The notes: generated from the sequence alone by a model not told the origin. Counted from the stretch's first letter, positions 26,105 through 34,582 are shown. The stretch: DNA of 64,000 bases from Flavobacteriaceae bacterium (GCA_016649715.1 JAENXC010000007.1:1-64000), one strand, 5' to 3'. Program-made: numbers and translations.

Positions 26105-26221
26105 TTAAGCACCTTTAACGGGTTTTGGGCGGACGTTGAATTTTTTGCGTTTCGGCCTTAACTTTCCGTGAGAACCAATACTTATTTTACCGCGTTTTGT
26201 TTTTTTATCACCTTTTCCCAT
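26105..26221 (-). CDS. 30S ribosomal protein THX
   Basis: A 38-residue, very basic protein: MGKGDKKTKRGKISIGSHG, then KLRPKRKKFNV and RPKPVKGA. The MGKGDKK start and the GKLRPRRKK-type middle are those of the Bacteroidetes THX (bTHX/S31) small-subunit proteins. Thermus THX stabilises the head of the 30S subunit. At 39 codons it is easily missed by gene callers. It is followed by a strong terminator and lies between the HMG-CoA reductase gene and the trp remnant. Confidence 0.92.
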   Translation of the reverse strand: MGKGDKKTKRGKISIGSHGKLRPKRKKFNVRPKPVKGA

Positions 26222-26286
26222 TGTAGTATTTTTGAAATGAATCGGTAAGTTAACCAATCAAAATTATAAATTCTACTAAAGCACAA

Positions 26287-26637
26287 TTAAATGAAGGTTA
26301 AAGCTGTCTGATTGATTTTAAAAAAGATGAAATTCCTTCCGAACCTTTTTCCGAAAGCATTTTTATAAAGGCGCTGCCAATGATTGCGCCATTTGAGTGT
26401 TTTGAGGCCTGCCCGAAAGTTATATTCACTGAAATCAATCGCCAAACAAAGGTCCGGTAAAGAATCTCGGAAACCTTCCGGTTTTTCCAAGCTGACGTTC
26501 CGCTTCATATAAACTGTAAAAAATACGGCTATCTGGCTTTGGTTATATTTTCCTTCGGAAATGTTGACCAAAGCCGTTCGCGCTTCAATTTTTGAAAGTT
26601 GTTCGTGGTTTATCAATCTGTTTAAAATTTGTTTCAT
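26287..26637 (-). pseudogene. Tryptophan operon remnant: trpD' joined to 'trpA
   Basis: The first 73 codons are the N terminus of anthranilate phosphoribosyltransferase (ILNRLINHEQLSKIEART, NISEGKYNQSQIAVFFTVYM, EGFRDSLPDLCLAID). After codon 73 (near 26418) TrpD similarity stops; the expected CGTGGDG substrate loop is missing. From 26414 to 26298, in a different frame, lie the last 38 residues and stop of tryptophan synthase alpha: SNGAIIGSAFIKMLSEKGSE, then ISSFLKSIRQL. The join removes most of trpD, all of trpC, trpF and trpB, and most of trpA if the usual order applied. Reading on in the trpD frame gives nonsense to 26287. Confidence 0.93.
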
Positions 26638-26715
26638 TTTTTAAGTCGATGAGTTTAGATGTTTAGGAGTTTAGCTGTAATAACTGTCCACTGCTACTGA
26701 ATACTGATACTTTAT

Positions 26716-27363
26716 TTAACTTTCAATCCAATTTTTAATAATCTGCTTCCCCATTGGCGTCAGCACACTTTCAGGATGAAATTGTACGGCGCAAACATCA
26801 TAAAATTTGTGGCGAAGGGACATAATTTGCCCATTTTCGTCTATGGAAGTGATTTCCAAAACCTCTGGAAAATCTTCTTTTGAAACCACCCAACTGTGGT
26901 AACGGCCTATTTCAATTTCTTTTTCAAGGCCTTTAAAAAGCGGTTCTTTCTCTGAAATTATTGTCGCTTTTGTTGAAACTCCATGAAAAACTTTACTCAA
27001 GTTTTCCAGCTTTCCACCAAAAACTTCACCGATGGCTTGTTGCCCCAAACACACTCCAAAAATTGGTTTTGAAGTTGCGTATCGCTGAATTACGGCCTTC
27101 AACAAACCTGCTTCGTCGGGGATTCCTGGACCTGGAGAAAGAAGAATTTTATCGTAATCTTCAGCTTCTTCCAATTGAAATTTATTGTTTCGTTTTACGG
27201 TTACCTCACAATCCAATTCCTCTAAATAGTGAACCAGATTGTACACAAAACTGTCGTAGTTGTCTATTACGAGAATCTTAAGCCCCAGCTCTTCCCCCAA
27301 GAGGATGGGAAATTGTTCAGTGCGTTTATTTATTTTTTTTCTTTTCATTTTTTCTTTTCTCAA
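26716..27363 (-). CDS. trpG: Glutamine amidotransferase TrpG/PabA
   Basis: Class I glutaminase subunit of anthranilate or aminodeoxychorismate synthase. Homology begins at residue 29 (KILVIDNYDSFVYNLVHYL). The active site is complete: SPGPGIPDEAG, nucleophile Cys105 in FGVCLGQQ, and His196/Glu198 in QFHPES. The first 28 residues (KMKRKKINKRTEQFPILLGE) are not family-like; the normal ATG before KILVID is replaced by CTT, and the added DNA resembles an intergenic C-rich repeat. TrpE is absent upstream, and downstream is the trpD'-'trpA scar. It may survive because a TrpG can double as PabA for folate synthesis (inference). Confidence 0.88.
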   Translation of the reverse strand: MRKEKMKRKKINKRTEQFPILLGEELGLKILVIDNYDSFVYNLVHYLEELDCEVTVKRNNKFQLEEAEDYDKILLSPGPGIPDEAGLLKAVIQRYATSKPIFGVCLGQQAIGEVFGGKLENLSKVFHGVSTKATIISEKEPLFKGLEKEIEIGRYHSWVVSKEDFPEVLEITSIDENGQIMSLRHKFYDVCAVQFHPESVLTPMGKQIIKNWIES

Positions 27364-27403
27364 ATTTAATCAAACGGTCCCGCCATTCGGCTAGAACACA
27401 AAT

Positions 27404-27432
27404 AAAAAAAGTCTTGTCGTGATTGACAAGCC
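27404..27432 (-). terminator. Orphan minus-strand terminator
   Basis: On the minus strand GGCTTGTC and GACAAGAC enclose AATCAC and are followed by TTTTTTT. No intact minus-strand gene feeds it: the next upstream gene (27636) runs the other way. Between them is only a 27-codon coding-like tail ending TAA at about 27449 (see findings). It would stop transcription just before trpG. Confidence 0.75.
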
Positions 27433-27635
27433 TTTTCGTATATGTTTATACCATAGGTGTATCGCTCACGACGTTTTCCGCAAGTTTTTCCGCCATCAAG
27501 TATTTGTTGTAATTGTGTTCATTGTTTGAGGCTCAAATAAAGAAAGCTTTTTAAAAAATTTACATTCTGATAATTTTTTTTGAAATTTTGTTTCGCTTCG
27601 TTCATATTGTTTAATTTTACCGAAAATTTTAAAAA

Positions 27636-27947
27636 ATGGCAGATTTGACCAAACAGCAGTGGTGTGAACAATGTGAAAACGATGACAATGCCGTGATTCT
27701 GGACGTTCGGACCGATGCCGAATTTGAGGAAGGTTTCATTCCCGGTGCGCTTCAGATTGATATTTGTAATGGTTCGGAATTCCTCAAAAAAGCCAAGGAA
27801 CTCGATCCGGAAAAAAGCTATTTTGTATATTGCCGTTCCGGCGGCAGAAGTGGGCAGGCTTGTATGTTGCTCAATTCCGTTGGCATAAAAAATGCGTACA
27901 ACTTAAAAGGTGGTATTATGGAATGGCAAGGTGAAACAACTAATTAA
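27636..27947 (+). CDS. Cytoplasmic single-domain rhodanese
   Basis: 103 residues, the length of a single rhodanese domain, without signal peptide. Motifs: VILDVRTDAEFEEGFIPGA and the active loop CRSGGRSGQACMLL with the catalytic Cys, then NLKGGIMEWQG. It can shuttle sulfane sulfur from thiosulfate or persulfide donors. The next gene, 14 bp downstream, encodes an exported rhodanese, so the pair may act on both sides of the membrane. Confidence 0.88.
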   Translation: MADLTKQQWCEQCENDDNAVILDVRTDAEFEEGFIPGALQIDICNGSEFLKKAKELDPEKSYFVYCRSGGRSGQACMLLNSVGIKNAYNLKGGIMEWQGETTN

Positions 27948-27961
27948 AAAAAACATTTATT

Positions 27962-28357
27962 ATGAAAAAAATATCTATTCTTTTGGGGCTTACCGTGGTG
28001 TTATTTTTCACGGCTTGCAAAGACAAGAGCGTTGCACAGGAAATTCATGTTTTAACACCAACGGAATTCCATGATGCCACGGCAAACAAAACGGTACAAT
28101 TGGTAGATGTGCGCACCCCGGAAGAGTTTTCGGAAGGCCATCTTGAAAATGCATTGAACATCAATGTTTTGGAAACGGATTTTATAACCCAAGCCGAAAA
28201 ATTGGATCTGGAAAAACCAATATATATTTACTGCCGAAGCGGAAAAAGAAGTGCAAAGGCTGCTTTAATTTTAAAAGACGTTGGTTTTAAGGAAATCAAC
28301 GATATGCAGGGCGGTTATCTTCACTGGGAAACGGAAGGGTTTCAGAATAAAAACTAA
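27962..28357 (+). CDS. Lipoprotein rhodanese
   Basis: 131 residues. Lipoprotein signal MKKISILLGLTVVLFFTAC (lipobox FTAC), then one rhodanese domain (about 35-128) with LVDVRTPEEFSEGHLENA and active-site loop CRSGKRSAKAALIL, ending MQGGYLHWETEG. Membrane-anchored, so it acts in the periplasm or at the outer membrane. It is the second gene of a two-rhodanese operon; its end is 44 bp from the convergent DUF3570 gene. Confidence 0.88.
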   Translation: MKKISILLGLTVVLFFTACKDKSVAQEIHVLTPTEFHDATANKTVQLVDVRTPEEFSEGHLENALNINVLETDFITQAEKLDLEKPIYIYCRSGKRSAKAALILKDVGFKEINDMQGGYLHWETEGFQNKN

Positions 28358-28401
28358 GACTCTATTCTAAATAATGAAAGGGAACATTTAAAGTTCTTAA
28401 A

Positions 28402-29637
28402 TCAATTTCCCACAAATTTAAATCCTGCCGAAATAAGACTGTAGTGCAAACCGCTATCGCGTTTGTAATAATCGTATTTTAAATCTACACTTTTCAGCCC
28501 AAAATTTGCCAATTTTAGCTTTGTAAAAATATCGGTATAGTTAATTCCAAAACCGTACTGGTTTGCAGAAAATTCAGAAAGATCATAATCTGAAGTGTAA
28601 AATTCATCTGTGGACAGCGCTGCGTTGTAGGGATAAAAATAATCAGCTGCGGTCTGGTTGTAAAAACGATAGCTGGGGTAAAGCGTGAATTTATCTGTAA
28701 TTTTTATGGGTACTTCAATACTTGCGGTATGCGAGTTTATTCCCCAATCGTCAAAATAGTAGCGATAATAGGTCCGCAGCACAAACATTTCATTAATATA
28801 AAAATTCAACCTTCCGCCAATCGCCGTTTTAAAACGTGTGTCGGGCAATCGTTCAATGTCATCCGCCAGCTGAAAATTTTCGCGAAAACGATCTGGAAGA
28901 TCACTAAAATAAACCCTTTGGAAAGGCGTGGAGAGCAAACCTTGCTGTTGCACTAAATCTAGTGAAAGAGATCCCTGTAAACTTTTTGAAAGTATCTGTG
29001 AAAAGCCAAAACCTACAGAATAGGAATTTCTGTTTTTCTTGTCTAAACCATTAAAAGTCGAAGACTGGCGCAGTTCTATTGGGTATAGTAGTTTCCAGGT
29101 GTCTAAATAAACATTTGCGTGCACGCTTAACTCTGTATTCTTTTCATTGAAAAGCTTGGTGTAATTTCCGCCAAAACCTAATGAAAAATAATCAAACTCT
29201 GACGAAACGGAAACCTTTGCGCTCACTATATCATTTCGGCTATCACTACTGTGAGAATAATTTACATTTCCTCCAAACCATACATCGCTTGAAGAAGCTC
29301 CGGAAGACGCCACATAAGGATCGGCTGGGCTACTGCCATCAAATGGATCAATATTGCTGGAAGATGCTGATGTATAAGCAGAAACGCCTGCATCAACAGA
29401 TAAAACATCATCTGCATTAAGAGGAATAGCAACTACTATTGTGGGAGTAATGTCAGTAAGTTTTTCTGTTCCAATACCGCCACTTACTGCAGCATTGTCG
29501 CCATCTTGACTGTAATAGCTTGCAAGAAAATCTACTTCTGCTGTTTCAAGTACTCGTTTTTTGTAGGTGGAAGTGGAATCCTGGGCAAAGACTGTTGCTG
29601 AAAACAGGATGATAAATAGACTAATTATGTATTTCAT
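28402..29637 (-). CDS. DUF3570 outer-membrane protein
   Basis: 411 residues with signal peptide (ending TVFAQ). The N-terminal motif YSQDGDNAAVSGGIGTEKLTD and the barrel-like remainder (KVSVSSEFDYFSLGFGGNYTKLF; terminal aromatic-rich strand) fit DUF3570. The family has no known reaction but is regularly found next to DUF4266, ApbE and a thioredoxin-like protein, exactly as here. It is the last gene of that four-gene minus-strand set, 8 bp after DUF4266. Confidence 0.85.
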   Translation of the reverse strand: MKYIISLFIILFSATVFAQDSTSTYKKRVLETAEVDFLASYYSQDGDNAAVSGGIGTEKLTDITPTIVVAIPLNADDVLSVDAGVSAYTSASSSNIDPFDGSSPADPYVASSGASSSDVWFGGNVNYSHSSDSRNDIVSAKVSVSSEFDYFSLGFGGNYTKLFNEKNTELSVHANVYLDTWKLLYPIELRQSSTFNGLDKKNRNSYSVGFGFSQILSKSLQGSLSLDLVQQQGLLSTPFQRVYFSDLPDRFRENFQLADDIERLPDTRFKTAIGGRLNFYINEMFVLRTYYRYYFDDWGINSHTASIEVPIKITDKFTLYPSYRFYNQTAADYFYPYNAALSTDEFYTSDYDLSEFSANQYGFGINYTDIFTKLKLANFGLKSVDLKYDYYKRDSGLHYSLISAGFKFVGN

Positions 29638-29645
29638 AAAACAAA

Positions 29646-29861
29646 TTAATTACAGCCACAACCACCGCCCGTTTTACCTCCGTTAGCACCCGAGGCAGCT
29701 TCACGATAGGCCTGCGCGTTAATCTCGAACCTGTCAACGGGTTTGTCTCCCAAAACCATATCGGGATCGTTGAGGTTTACTTTTTCGTATTCTTTAACGA
29801 CCGTACAAGAACTTAACGAACCCATAAAGACAATGCTCAAAAGAATTATTATTTTTTTCAT
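29646..29861 (-). CDS. DUF4266 small lipoprotein with Cys-rich tail
   Basis: 71 residues from MKKIIILLSIV; the upstream Met at 29882 adds a polar leader and is less likely. Lipobox LSSC at about residue 19. The DUF4266 stretch LNDPDMVLGDKPVDRFEINAQA-type sequence (kept short here: NDPDMVLGDKPVDRFE) is followed by YREAASGANGGKTGGGCGCN. The terminal GCGCN could bind a metal or redox cofactor (inference). It sits between ApbE and DUF3570, and its function is unknown. Confidence 0.85.
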   Translation of the reverse strand: MKKIIILLSIVFMGSLSSCTVVKEYEKVNLNDPDMVLGDKPVDRFEINAQAYREAASGANGGKTGGGCGCN

Positions 29862-29893
29862 GTTTTTATAGTGTCGTTGCAAACTGTGACTGC

Positions 29894-30904
29894 TTACTTT
29901 TTAATTTTTTCAATTTCTATATTTTTTGAAGTAAAAATTTCACCTTTTTCATCAATAACGATGCATTCTATTTTTGGTAATTGGTTTATAAAATCAATCC
30001 CAACATCCTTTCCCATCACGAAAATTGAAGTTGCCAAAGCATCGGCTATTTCGGCTTTTGGAGCAAATACTGTTGCGCTAATAATCCCAGTTGCGGGATA
30101 CCCTGTGCGCGGATCAATTATATGTGTGTATCGAATACCATTAAAAGTAACGTATTTCTCATAATTGCCAGAGGTAACCACGGCATTATCTTTTAGCGGA
30201 AGCAATGCAAAAGCTTTGTTTTTATCCATCGGGTTAGTGATGGCCACTTTCCAAAACTCGCCGTCGGGTTGTCTTCCCCACGTATTCATATCGCCAGAAG
30301 CGTTTATAATTCCTGCGCTAACACCTTTTTCCATTAAAAGCTTTTTGGCTTTATCAGCCGCATATCCTTTGCCGATGCCGCCAAAACCTATTTTCATTCC
30401 TTCCAATTTTAGAAAAACGGTAAAATTTTCAGGATCGAGAATAATGTTTTGATAACCAATCTTTGCAACGGATTGTTTTATTGCTTCCTCGGAAGGCATT
30501 TCGGTCATGCTGCCGTCAAACTTCCAGATTTTATCCATCGACGCAAAACTGATGTCGAAAGCGCCATCGGTCAACTTGGAAATCTCAACGCAACGCCCAA
30601 TTAAATTATAGAGTTCCTCATCAACCTTTACGGGTTTTATACCTGCATTTCTATTTATTTCTGAAGTTTGCGAAGCTGGGTCCCAGGAGGAGATTAGTTT
30701 TTCAATGCGAGTTATTTCACCAACAGCCAAATCAATATAATTGTTTGCTTCGGTTGAATCTATTGCAACAACTGTAATTTCAAAACGACTGCCCATTAAT
30801 TTTAGGGTGCGTTTAAAAATTTCCTGTGCGAAAATGGAGTTCACACAAAGTAGTGCAATACATAATAGGGCTATTTTTTTCAGACTATTTTGCAAACGAT
30901 TCAA
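29894..30904 (-). CDS. apbE: FAD:protein FMN transferase (ApbE)
   Basis: 336 residues with a signal peptide (ending SIFAQ). Family motifs: RTLKLMGSRFEITV, LISSWDPASQTSEINR, TDGAFDISFASM, KIGFGGIGKGYAADKAK, GIINASGDMNTWG, and the Mg/FAD site HIIDPRTGYPATG with ADALATSIFVMG. ApbE attaches FMN covalently to Thr or Ser of exported electron-transfer proteins. No obvious flavinylation target with a D/S-x-T-A-T type motif is in the operon. It overlaps the thioredoxin-like gene by 20 bp. Confidence 0.92.
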   Translation of the reverse strand: MNRLQNSLKKIALLCIALLCVNSIFAQEIFKRTLKLMGSRFEITVVAIDSTEANNYIDLAVGEITRIEKLISSWDPASQTSEINRNAGIKPVKVDEELYNLIGRCVEISKLTDGAFDISFASMDKIWKFDGSMTEMPSEEAIKQSVAKIGYQNIILDPENFTVFLKLEGMKIGFGGIGKGYAADKAKKLLMEKGVSAGIINASGDMNTWGRQPDGEFWKVAITNPMDKNKAFALLPLKDNAVVTSGNYEKYVTFNGIRYTHIIDPRTGYPATGIISATVFAPKAEIADALATSIFVMGKDVGIDFINQLPKIECIVIDEKGEIFTSKNIEIEKIKK

Positions 30905-31322
30905 GTTTTTCTATATAAGCTTCGGGCGAAGTTTTTTCATATCCCGCTTCTCCCAAAACGTTGCCTTCTTTGTCAAGGACTACCACAAATGGAAAATAGC
31001 CTTGTTTGTTGTATTTTTCGGCAAGTTGATTGTTTTTTTGCTGTTGAACATCGGGAAGGGCATTTTTCTTTTTCCTCGGAAAATCTGCCTGCAGCATCAC
31101 AAAATGGTCTTTTGAGTAATTTTTGAATTCATACGTGCTCCAGATTTCCCGATCCAGTTTTATGCACGGTGCGCACCAATCACTTCCCTGAAAAACTAGT
31201 ATTATGGGGCGATTTTCTTCGGAAGAAATTTGTTTTGCGGTTTCAAAATCGGTTTGCCATTCTTGTGCGGAGAGGGTTATTGAGAATACAATTGCAGCAA
31301 ATAATGAAACTATTTTTTTCAT
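30885..31322 (-). CDS. Exported thioredoxin-family protein
   Basis: 145 residues with signal peptide (ending TLSAQ). Thioredoxin-fold motif FQGSDWCAPCIKLDREIW holds a CAPC redox pair near residue 51; FVVVLDKEGNVLGEAGY follows. It is the first gene of the thioredoxin, ApbE, DUF4266, DUF3570 set. It probably manages disulfides in the periplasm, possibly of the Cys-rich DUF4266 tail (inference). Confidence 0.87.
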   Translation of the reverse strand: MKKIVSLFAAIVFSITLSAQEWQTDFETAKQISSEENRPIILVFQGSDWCAPCIKLDREIWSTYEFKNYSKDHFVMLQADFPRKKKNALPDVQQQKNNQLAEKYNKQGYFPFVVVLDKEGNVLGEAGYEKTSPEAYIEKLESFAK

Positions 31323-31427
31323 CGGAGGATTTAATATTGACTAAAACGCTCAAGTTTTATTTTTAGTGTCGATATACTAATCACTATACGCGTTTTTAGA
31401 AAAAAATATTAGCTACAATTTTAAACG

Positions 31428-31922
31428 TTACCCATTCGGTGTATCCGCCGAAGGCCCATAACTGCCTGGCACCAGAATATCCATTAACCTATAATAAACG
31501 CCCAACTGCGCCCGGTGATGCGTTATTTGGTTAAGCCCGTGACGGATTGCGCCATATTTTGTCCACTCCATTAGTTTCTGACCGTTCATTTGTATGCTCC
31601 AGTTTGGTTTTAGATCATCCTCATTTGCCGCTTCCAAAGCTTTTATTCCAGCTTTATATTGTTTTTCTAAATACGCTTCCAAATCTTTCTTGCCGTTCAT
31701 TTTTTCTGGGTTATAGCCAGCAGAAAGATCCAAACAATCTGTATTTAATATTAATTCTGGCCAGCCAAAAATATCCACAATATGGTTTGTCAAATTCATT
31801 AATTTCATGCTTTTTTGGTGCGGGGCATAATCGTTTTTCCCCTTGGGAAAATTATTTAGGAATTTTTTGGTGGTGTTGTACTCTTCGGTGAGTTCGTCCT
31901 TTAATTGTTTTAAAGTATCCAT
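31428..31922 (-). CDS. DinB family protein
   Basis: 164 residues, four-helix DinB fold. The metal-binding histidines are expected at His48 (MNLTNHIVDIFGW) and in the pair HGLNQITHHRAQLGVYYR (about 130-145). Members include bacillithiol and mycothiol S-transferases and many uncharacterised hydrolase-like proteins; the substrate here is unknown. Single gene, upstream of the divergent ctlX. Confidence 0.85.
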   Translation of the reverse strand: MDTLKQLKDELTEEYNTTKKFLNNFPKGKNDYAPHQKSMKLMNLTNHIVDIFGWPELILNTDCLDLSAGYNPEKMNGKKDLEAYLEKQYKAGIKALEAANEDDLKPNWSIQMNGQKLMEWTKYGAIRHGLNQITHHRAQLGVYYRLMDILVPGSYGPSADTPNG

Positions 31923-32061
31923 AGTTTTAATTTTTAGTTATCTATTCAATTCTAATTTATTTGATTCGCATCTAAAATTCAAAATTTTTATTGAGGATTC
32001 AAGTCTGTTTTCTAAAACCAATTTACCCAATTAAAACCGCTTTTTCAATATAAAAAACCGT

Positions 32062-32069
32062 TAAATTTG
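32062..32069 (+). promoter_or_regulatory. Probable -7 element of ctlX
   Basis: TAAATTTG matches TAnnTTTG, 20 bp ahead of the ctlX start. No clear TTG lies at the -33 position, so the call is tentative. Confidence 0.5.
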
Positions 32070-32088
32070 TAGTCTAAATTCCTTTCAA

Positions 32089-33021
32089 TTGGCAAAACAG
32101 ATCACAGATACCATCGTAATGATTCGTCCCGTAGCTTTCCGAATGAACGAGCAAACAGCGGTGAACAATTTTTTTCAGGAAGACATTGCTATTAAAAATA
32201 CCGAAATCAATACCAAGGCGCAGGCCGAATTTGATGCTTTTGTGCAGAAACTTCGTGCAGTGGGCGTTAATGTGATAGTTGAAAACGATGATTTGCGAAT
32301 GGATACCCCAGATTCTATCTTTCCGAACAATTGGATCAGTTTTCACGAAAATGGCGATATAGGCCTCTACCCGATGTTTGCTGAAAACCGCCGTCGTGAA
32401 AGGCGTGAGGAGGTTTTAATCCGTTTGGAAAGCGAAGGGTTTTTAATTAATAATGTATACGATTATACGGAAACCGAAGATGAGGGAATATTTTTGGAAG
32501 GAACTGGAAGTCTGTTATTAGACCGTGTTAATCACAAAGCTTATTGCGCACTTTCAGCAAGAGCCGATGAAGAACTGTTGATTGAATTTTGTGAAGATTT
32601 TGAATACCTCCCAGTCATTTTTACCGCCAACCAAACCGTGGACGGCAAGCGTTTGCCGATCTATCACACTAATGTAATGATGTGTCTTGCAGAGGAATTC
32701 TGTGTAATCTGCCTTGATTCAATAGATGATGCTGCCGAAAAGAAAAATGTGGTGCAACATTTAAAAAAAGACGGAAAGGAAATCATTAAAATTTCCGAAG
32801 CACAAATGCACCATTTCGCAGGCAATATGCTCCAAGTGCAAGGCAAGGACAAAAAATATTTGGTGATGAGTACCGCTGCCCACAAAGTTTTAAATAAAGA
32901 ACAAATTGCTGCCATCGAAAAACATTGTGAAATCCTCAGTAGTGATATTGCTACTATTGAAACCTGTGGTGGCGGAAGCGCCCGCTGTATGATGGCCGAG
33001 GTTTTTCTTCCGAAGGAATAA
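32089..33021 (+). CDS. ctlX: Citrulline utilisation hydrolase CtlX
   Basis: 310 residues of the guanidino-group-modifying (arginine deiminase-like) superfamily. Catalytic features: DDLRMDTPDSIFPNNWIS, with the Asp/Asn pair of the substrate loop, YHTNVMMCLAEEFCVICLDS (His region) and TCGGGSARCMMAEVFLP, with the nucleophile Cys near the end. CtlX in Francisella acts as a citrulline ureidase. Translation seems to start at TTG; MIRPVAF ten codons later is the first ATG but would cut the first strand. No other arginine genes are adjacent. Confidence 0.87.
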   Translation: MAKQITDTIVMIRPVAFRMNEQTAVNNFFQEDIAIKNTEINTKAQAEFDAFVQKLRAVGVNVIVENDDLRMDTPDSIFPNNWISFHENGDIGLYPMFAENRRRERREEVLIRLESEGFLINNVYDYTETEDEGIFLEGTGSLLLDRVNHKAYCALSARADEELLIEFCEDFEYLPVIFTANQTVDGKRLPIYHTNVMMCLAEEFCVICLDSIDDAAEKKNVVQHLKKDGKEIIKISEAQMHHFAGNMLQVQGKDKKYLVMSTAAHKVLNKEQIAAIEKHCEILSSDIATIETCGGGSARCMMAEVFLPKE

Positions 33022-33022
33022 T

Positions 33023-34456
33023 TTAGGCCAAAACCTCTTTCTTAATAATATTCTTGATCATCCCGCCAAAGATGAAGTAGTGGAAGGGCAGCATTAAATA
33101 CCAGTACAGCCTTCCCCATAAACCTTTTGGGCGAAAAGTTGCGGTCTGTATCAATTCATTTTTATCGTTGATCCAGAATTCCAGCCAAGCTTCGCCGGGC
33201 ACTTTCATTTCGGCAAAAAGAAGGAGGCGTTTGTTTTCCCTGTTTGCATACAGCACTCGCCAAAAATCCAGCGCATCACCGGTGTAGATATGTGTTGGGT
33301 TGGTGCGGCCCCGCCTAAGGCCAACCCCGCCAATTAACCTATCGATGAACCCCCGGATCTTCCATAGGTAATTTCCATAATACCAACCCCGCTCGCCACC
33401 TATTGCCCAAATATTGTCCAAAACCTTTTCCGGATCGTCTATTTTCCTCACTTTTCTATCTTTTAGACATCCAAATTTTGGCACTTGGTTGTATTCTTTC
33501 AAGTTGGTGATCCTTCCCGCCACCAGTGAATCCTTCCAACTTGAAATGACGAGATTCTGTTCAATTTTCTTGAATGCTCTTTTGATCGCCTCTTCGTAGG
33601 TAATGGTCTGAATATTTAAAATTTGTTGCAGTTTATTGTCCTTGGCAACTACTTCCATTTTCATGCTGTCCACGAGGTTTGCCGCAAGTTTGTACGAAGT
33701 TGAGGTTACAAAATAGAGCCAATAGGCATAGGGCCTTGGGGCTATGGCTGGAGCCGAGATAACGTAAAGCTTCAGTCCTCTGATTTTGGAATATATCTGG
33801 AGCATTTCTTTATAGGTCAAAACATCTGGTCCTCCGATATCAAACGATTGGTCGAAACATTTTTCATTGTCCAAAACCCCGTAAAGAAACGCAATTACAT
33901 CGCGGATGGCAATGGGTTGGATTTTCGTTTTCAACCATTTTGGCGCAATAATAATGGGAAGTTTTTCGCACAGGTCCCTGATTATTTCAAATGAGGAACT
34001 GCCGCTGCCCACCACTATTCCCGCCCGCAGGACAGTTAAATGGAAATTTCCCTGATACAAAATATCTTCCACGTTTTTTCGTGAAGAAAGGTGTTTGGAA
34101 AGCAGGTCGTGGTTTACGATCCCACTGAGATAAATAACCTGCTTCACGGAAGTTTTTGCCATATATTTATTGAAATTTTCCGCGGCACGTGCTTCAATTT
34201 CATCAAAAATTTTGGTGGAGCTGCTCATGGAATGTATCAGATAGTACGCAACATCAATATCTTTTGGAAATGATTCGGTGTTTACTTTTTCCGCAAAATC
34301 AACTTCAATGACCGTTACTTTTTTAGTGGTTTGGGGATCCAGCGGCAATCTGTTTTTATCGCGCACCGCACAGATTACTTCATGTCCGTTTTCAAGAAGT
34401 TCTGGAAGCAACCTCATGCCAATGTACCCATTAGCACCTGTAAGAAGGATTTTCAA
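33023..34456 (-). CDS. SDR-like NAD(P)-binding protein with DUF2867 domain
   Basis: 477 residues. The N-terminal Rossmann domain has ILLTGANGYIGMRLLPEL and VAYYLIHSMSS, resembling complex I NDUFA9-like extended SDRs (to about 300). The C-terminal part (about 320-475) is DUF2867-like: WAIGGERGWYYGNYLWKIRG, RAGVGLRRGR-type turn and ALDFWRVL. In family members the C-terminal domain may bind lipid. Oxidoreductase activity is predicted but the substrate is unknown. Its stop is 1 bp from the end of the convergent ctlX. Confidence 0.86.
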   Translation of the reverse strand: MKILLTGANGYIGMRLLPELLENGHEVICAVRDKNRLPLDPQTTKKVTVIEVDFAEKVNTESFPKDIDVAYYLIHSMSSSTKIFDEIEARAAENFNKYMAKTSVKQVIYLSGIVNHDLLSKHLSSRKNVEDILYQGNFHLTVLRAGIVVGSGSSSFEIIRDLCEKLPIIIAPKWLKTKIQPIAIRDVIAFLYGVLDNEKCFDQSFDIGGPDVLTYKEMLQIYSKIRGLKLYVISAPAIAPRPYAYWLYFVTSTSYKLAANLVDSMKMEVVAKDNKLQQILNIQTITYEEAIKRAFKKIEQNLVISSWKDSLVAGRITNLKEYNQVPKFGCLKDRKVRKIDDPEKVLDNIWAIGGERGWYYGNYLWKIRGFIDRLIGGVGLRRGRTNPTHIYTGDALDFWRVLYANRENKRLLLFAEMKVPGEAWLEFWINDKNELIQTATFRPKGLWGRLYWYLMLPFHYFIFGGMIKNIIKKEVLA

Positions 34457-34582
34457 TATTTTATACTTTGTTTAAAGATAATCCAAAATTATTAGACGAG
34501 AGGTAAAAACCCGTTAAGTTATGGCTCTCTTTATTTTTCAAAATGGTATCTTTAAAACTTCAACCAATCAAATTAAAAAAAA

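Noticed and set aside
26287-26410. The C-terminal 40 residues of the trpD frame as a new domain
   Set aside because: They are the out-of-frame reading of the trpA 3' end.
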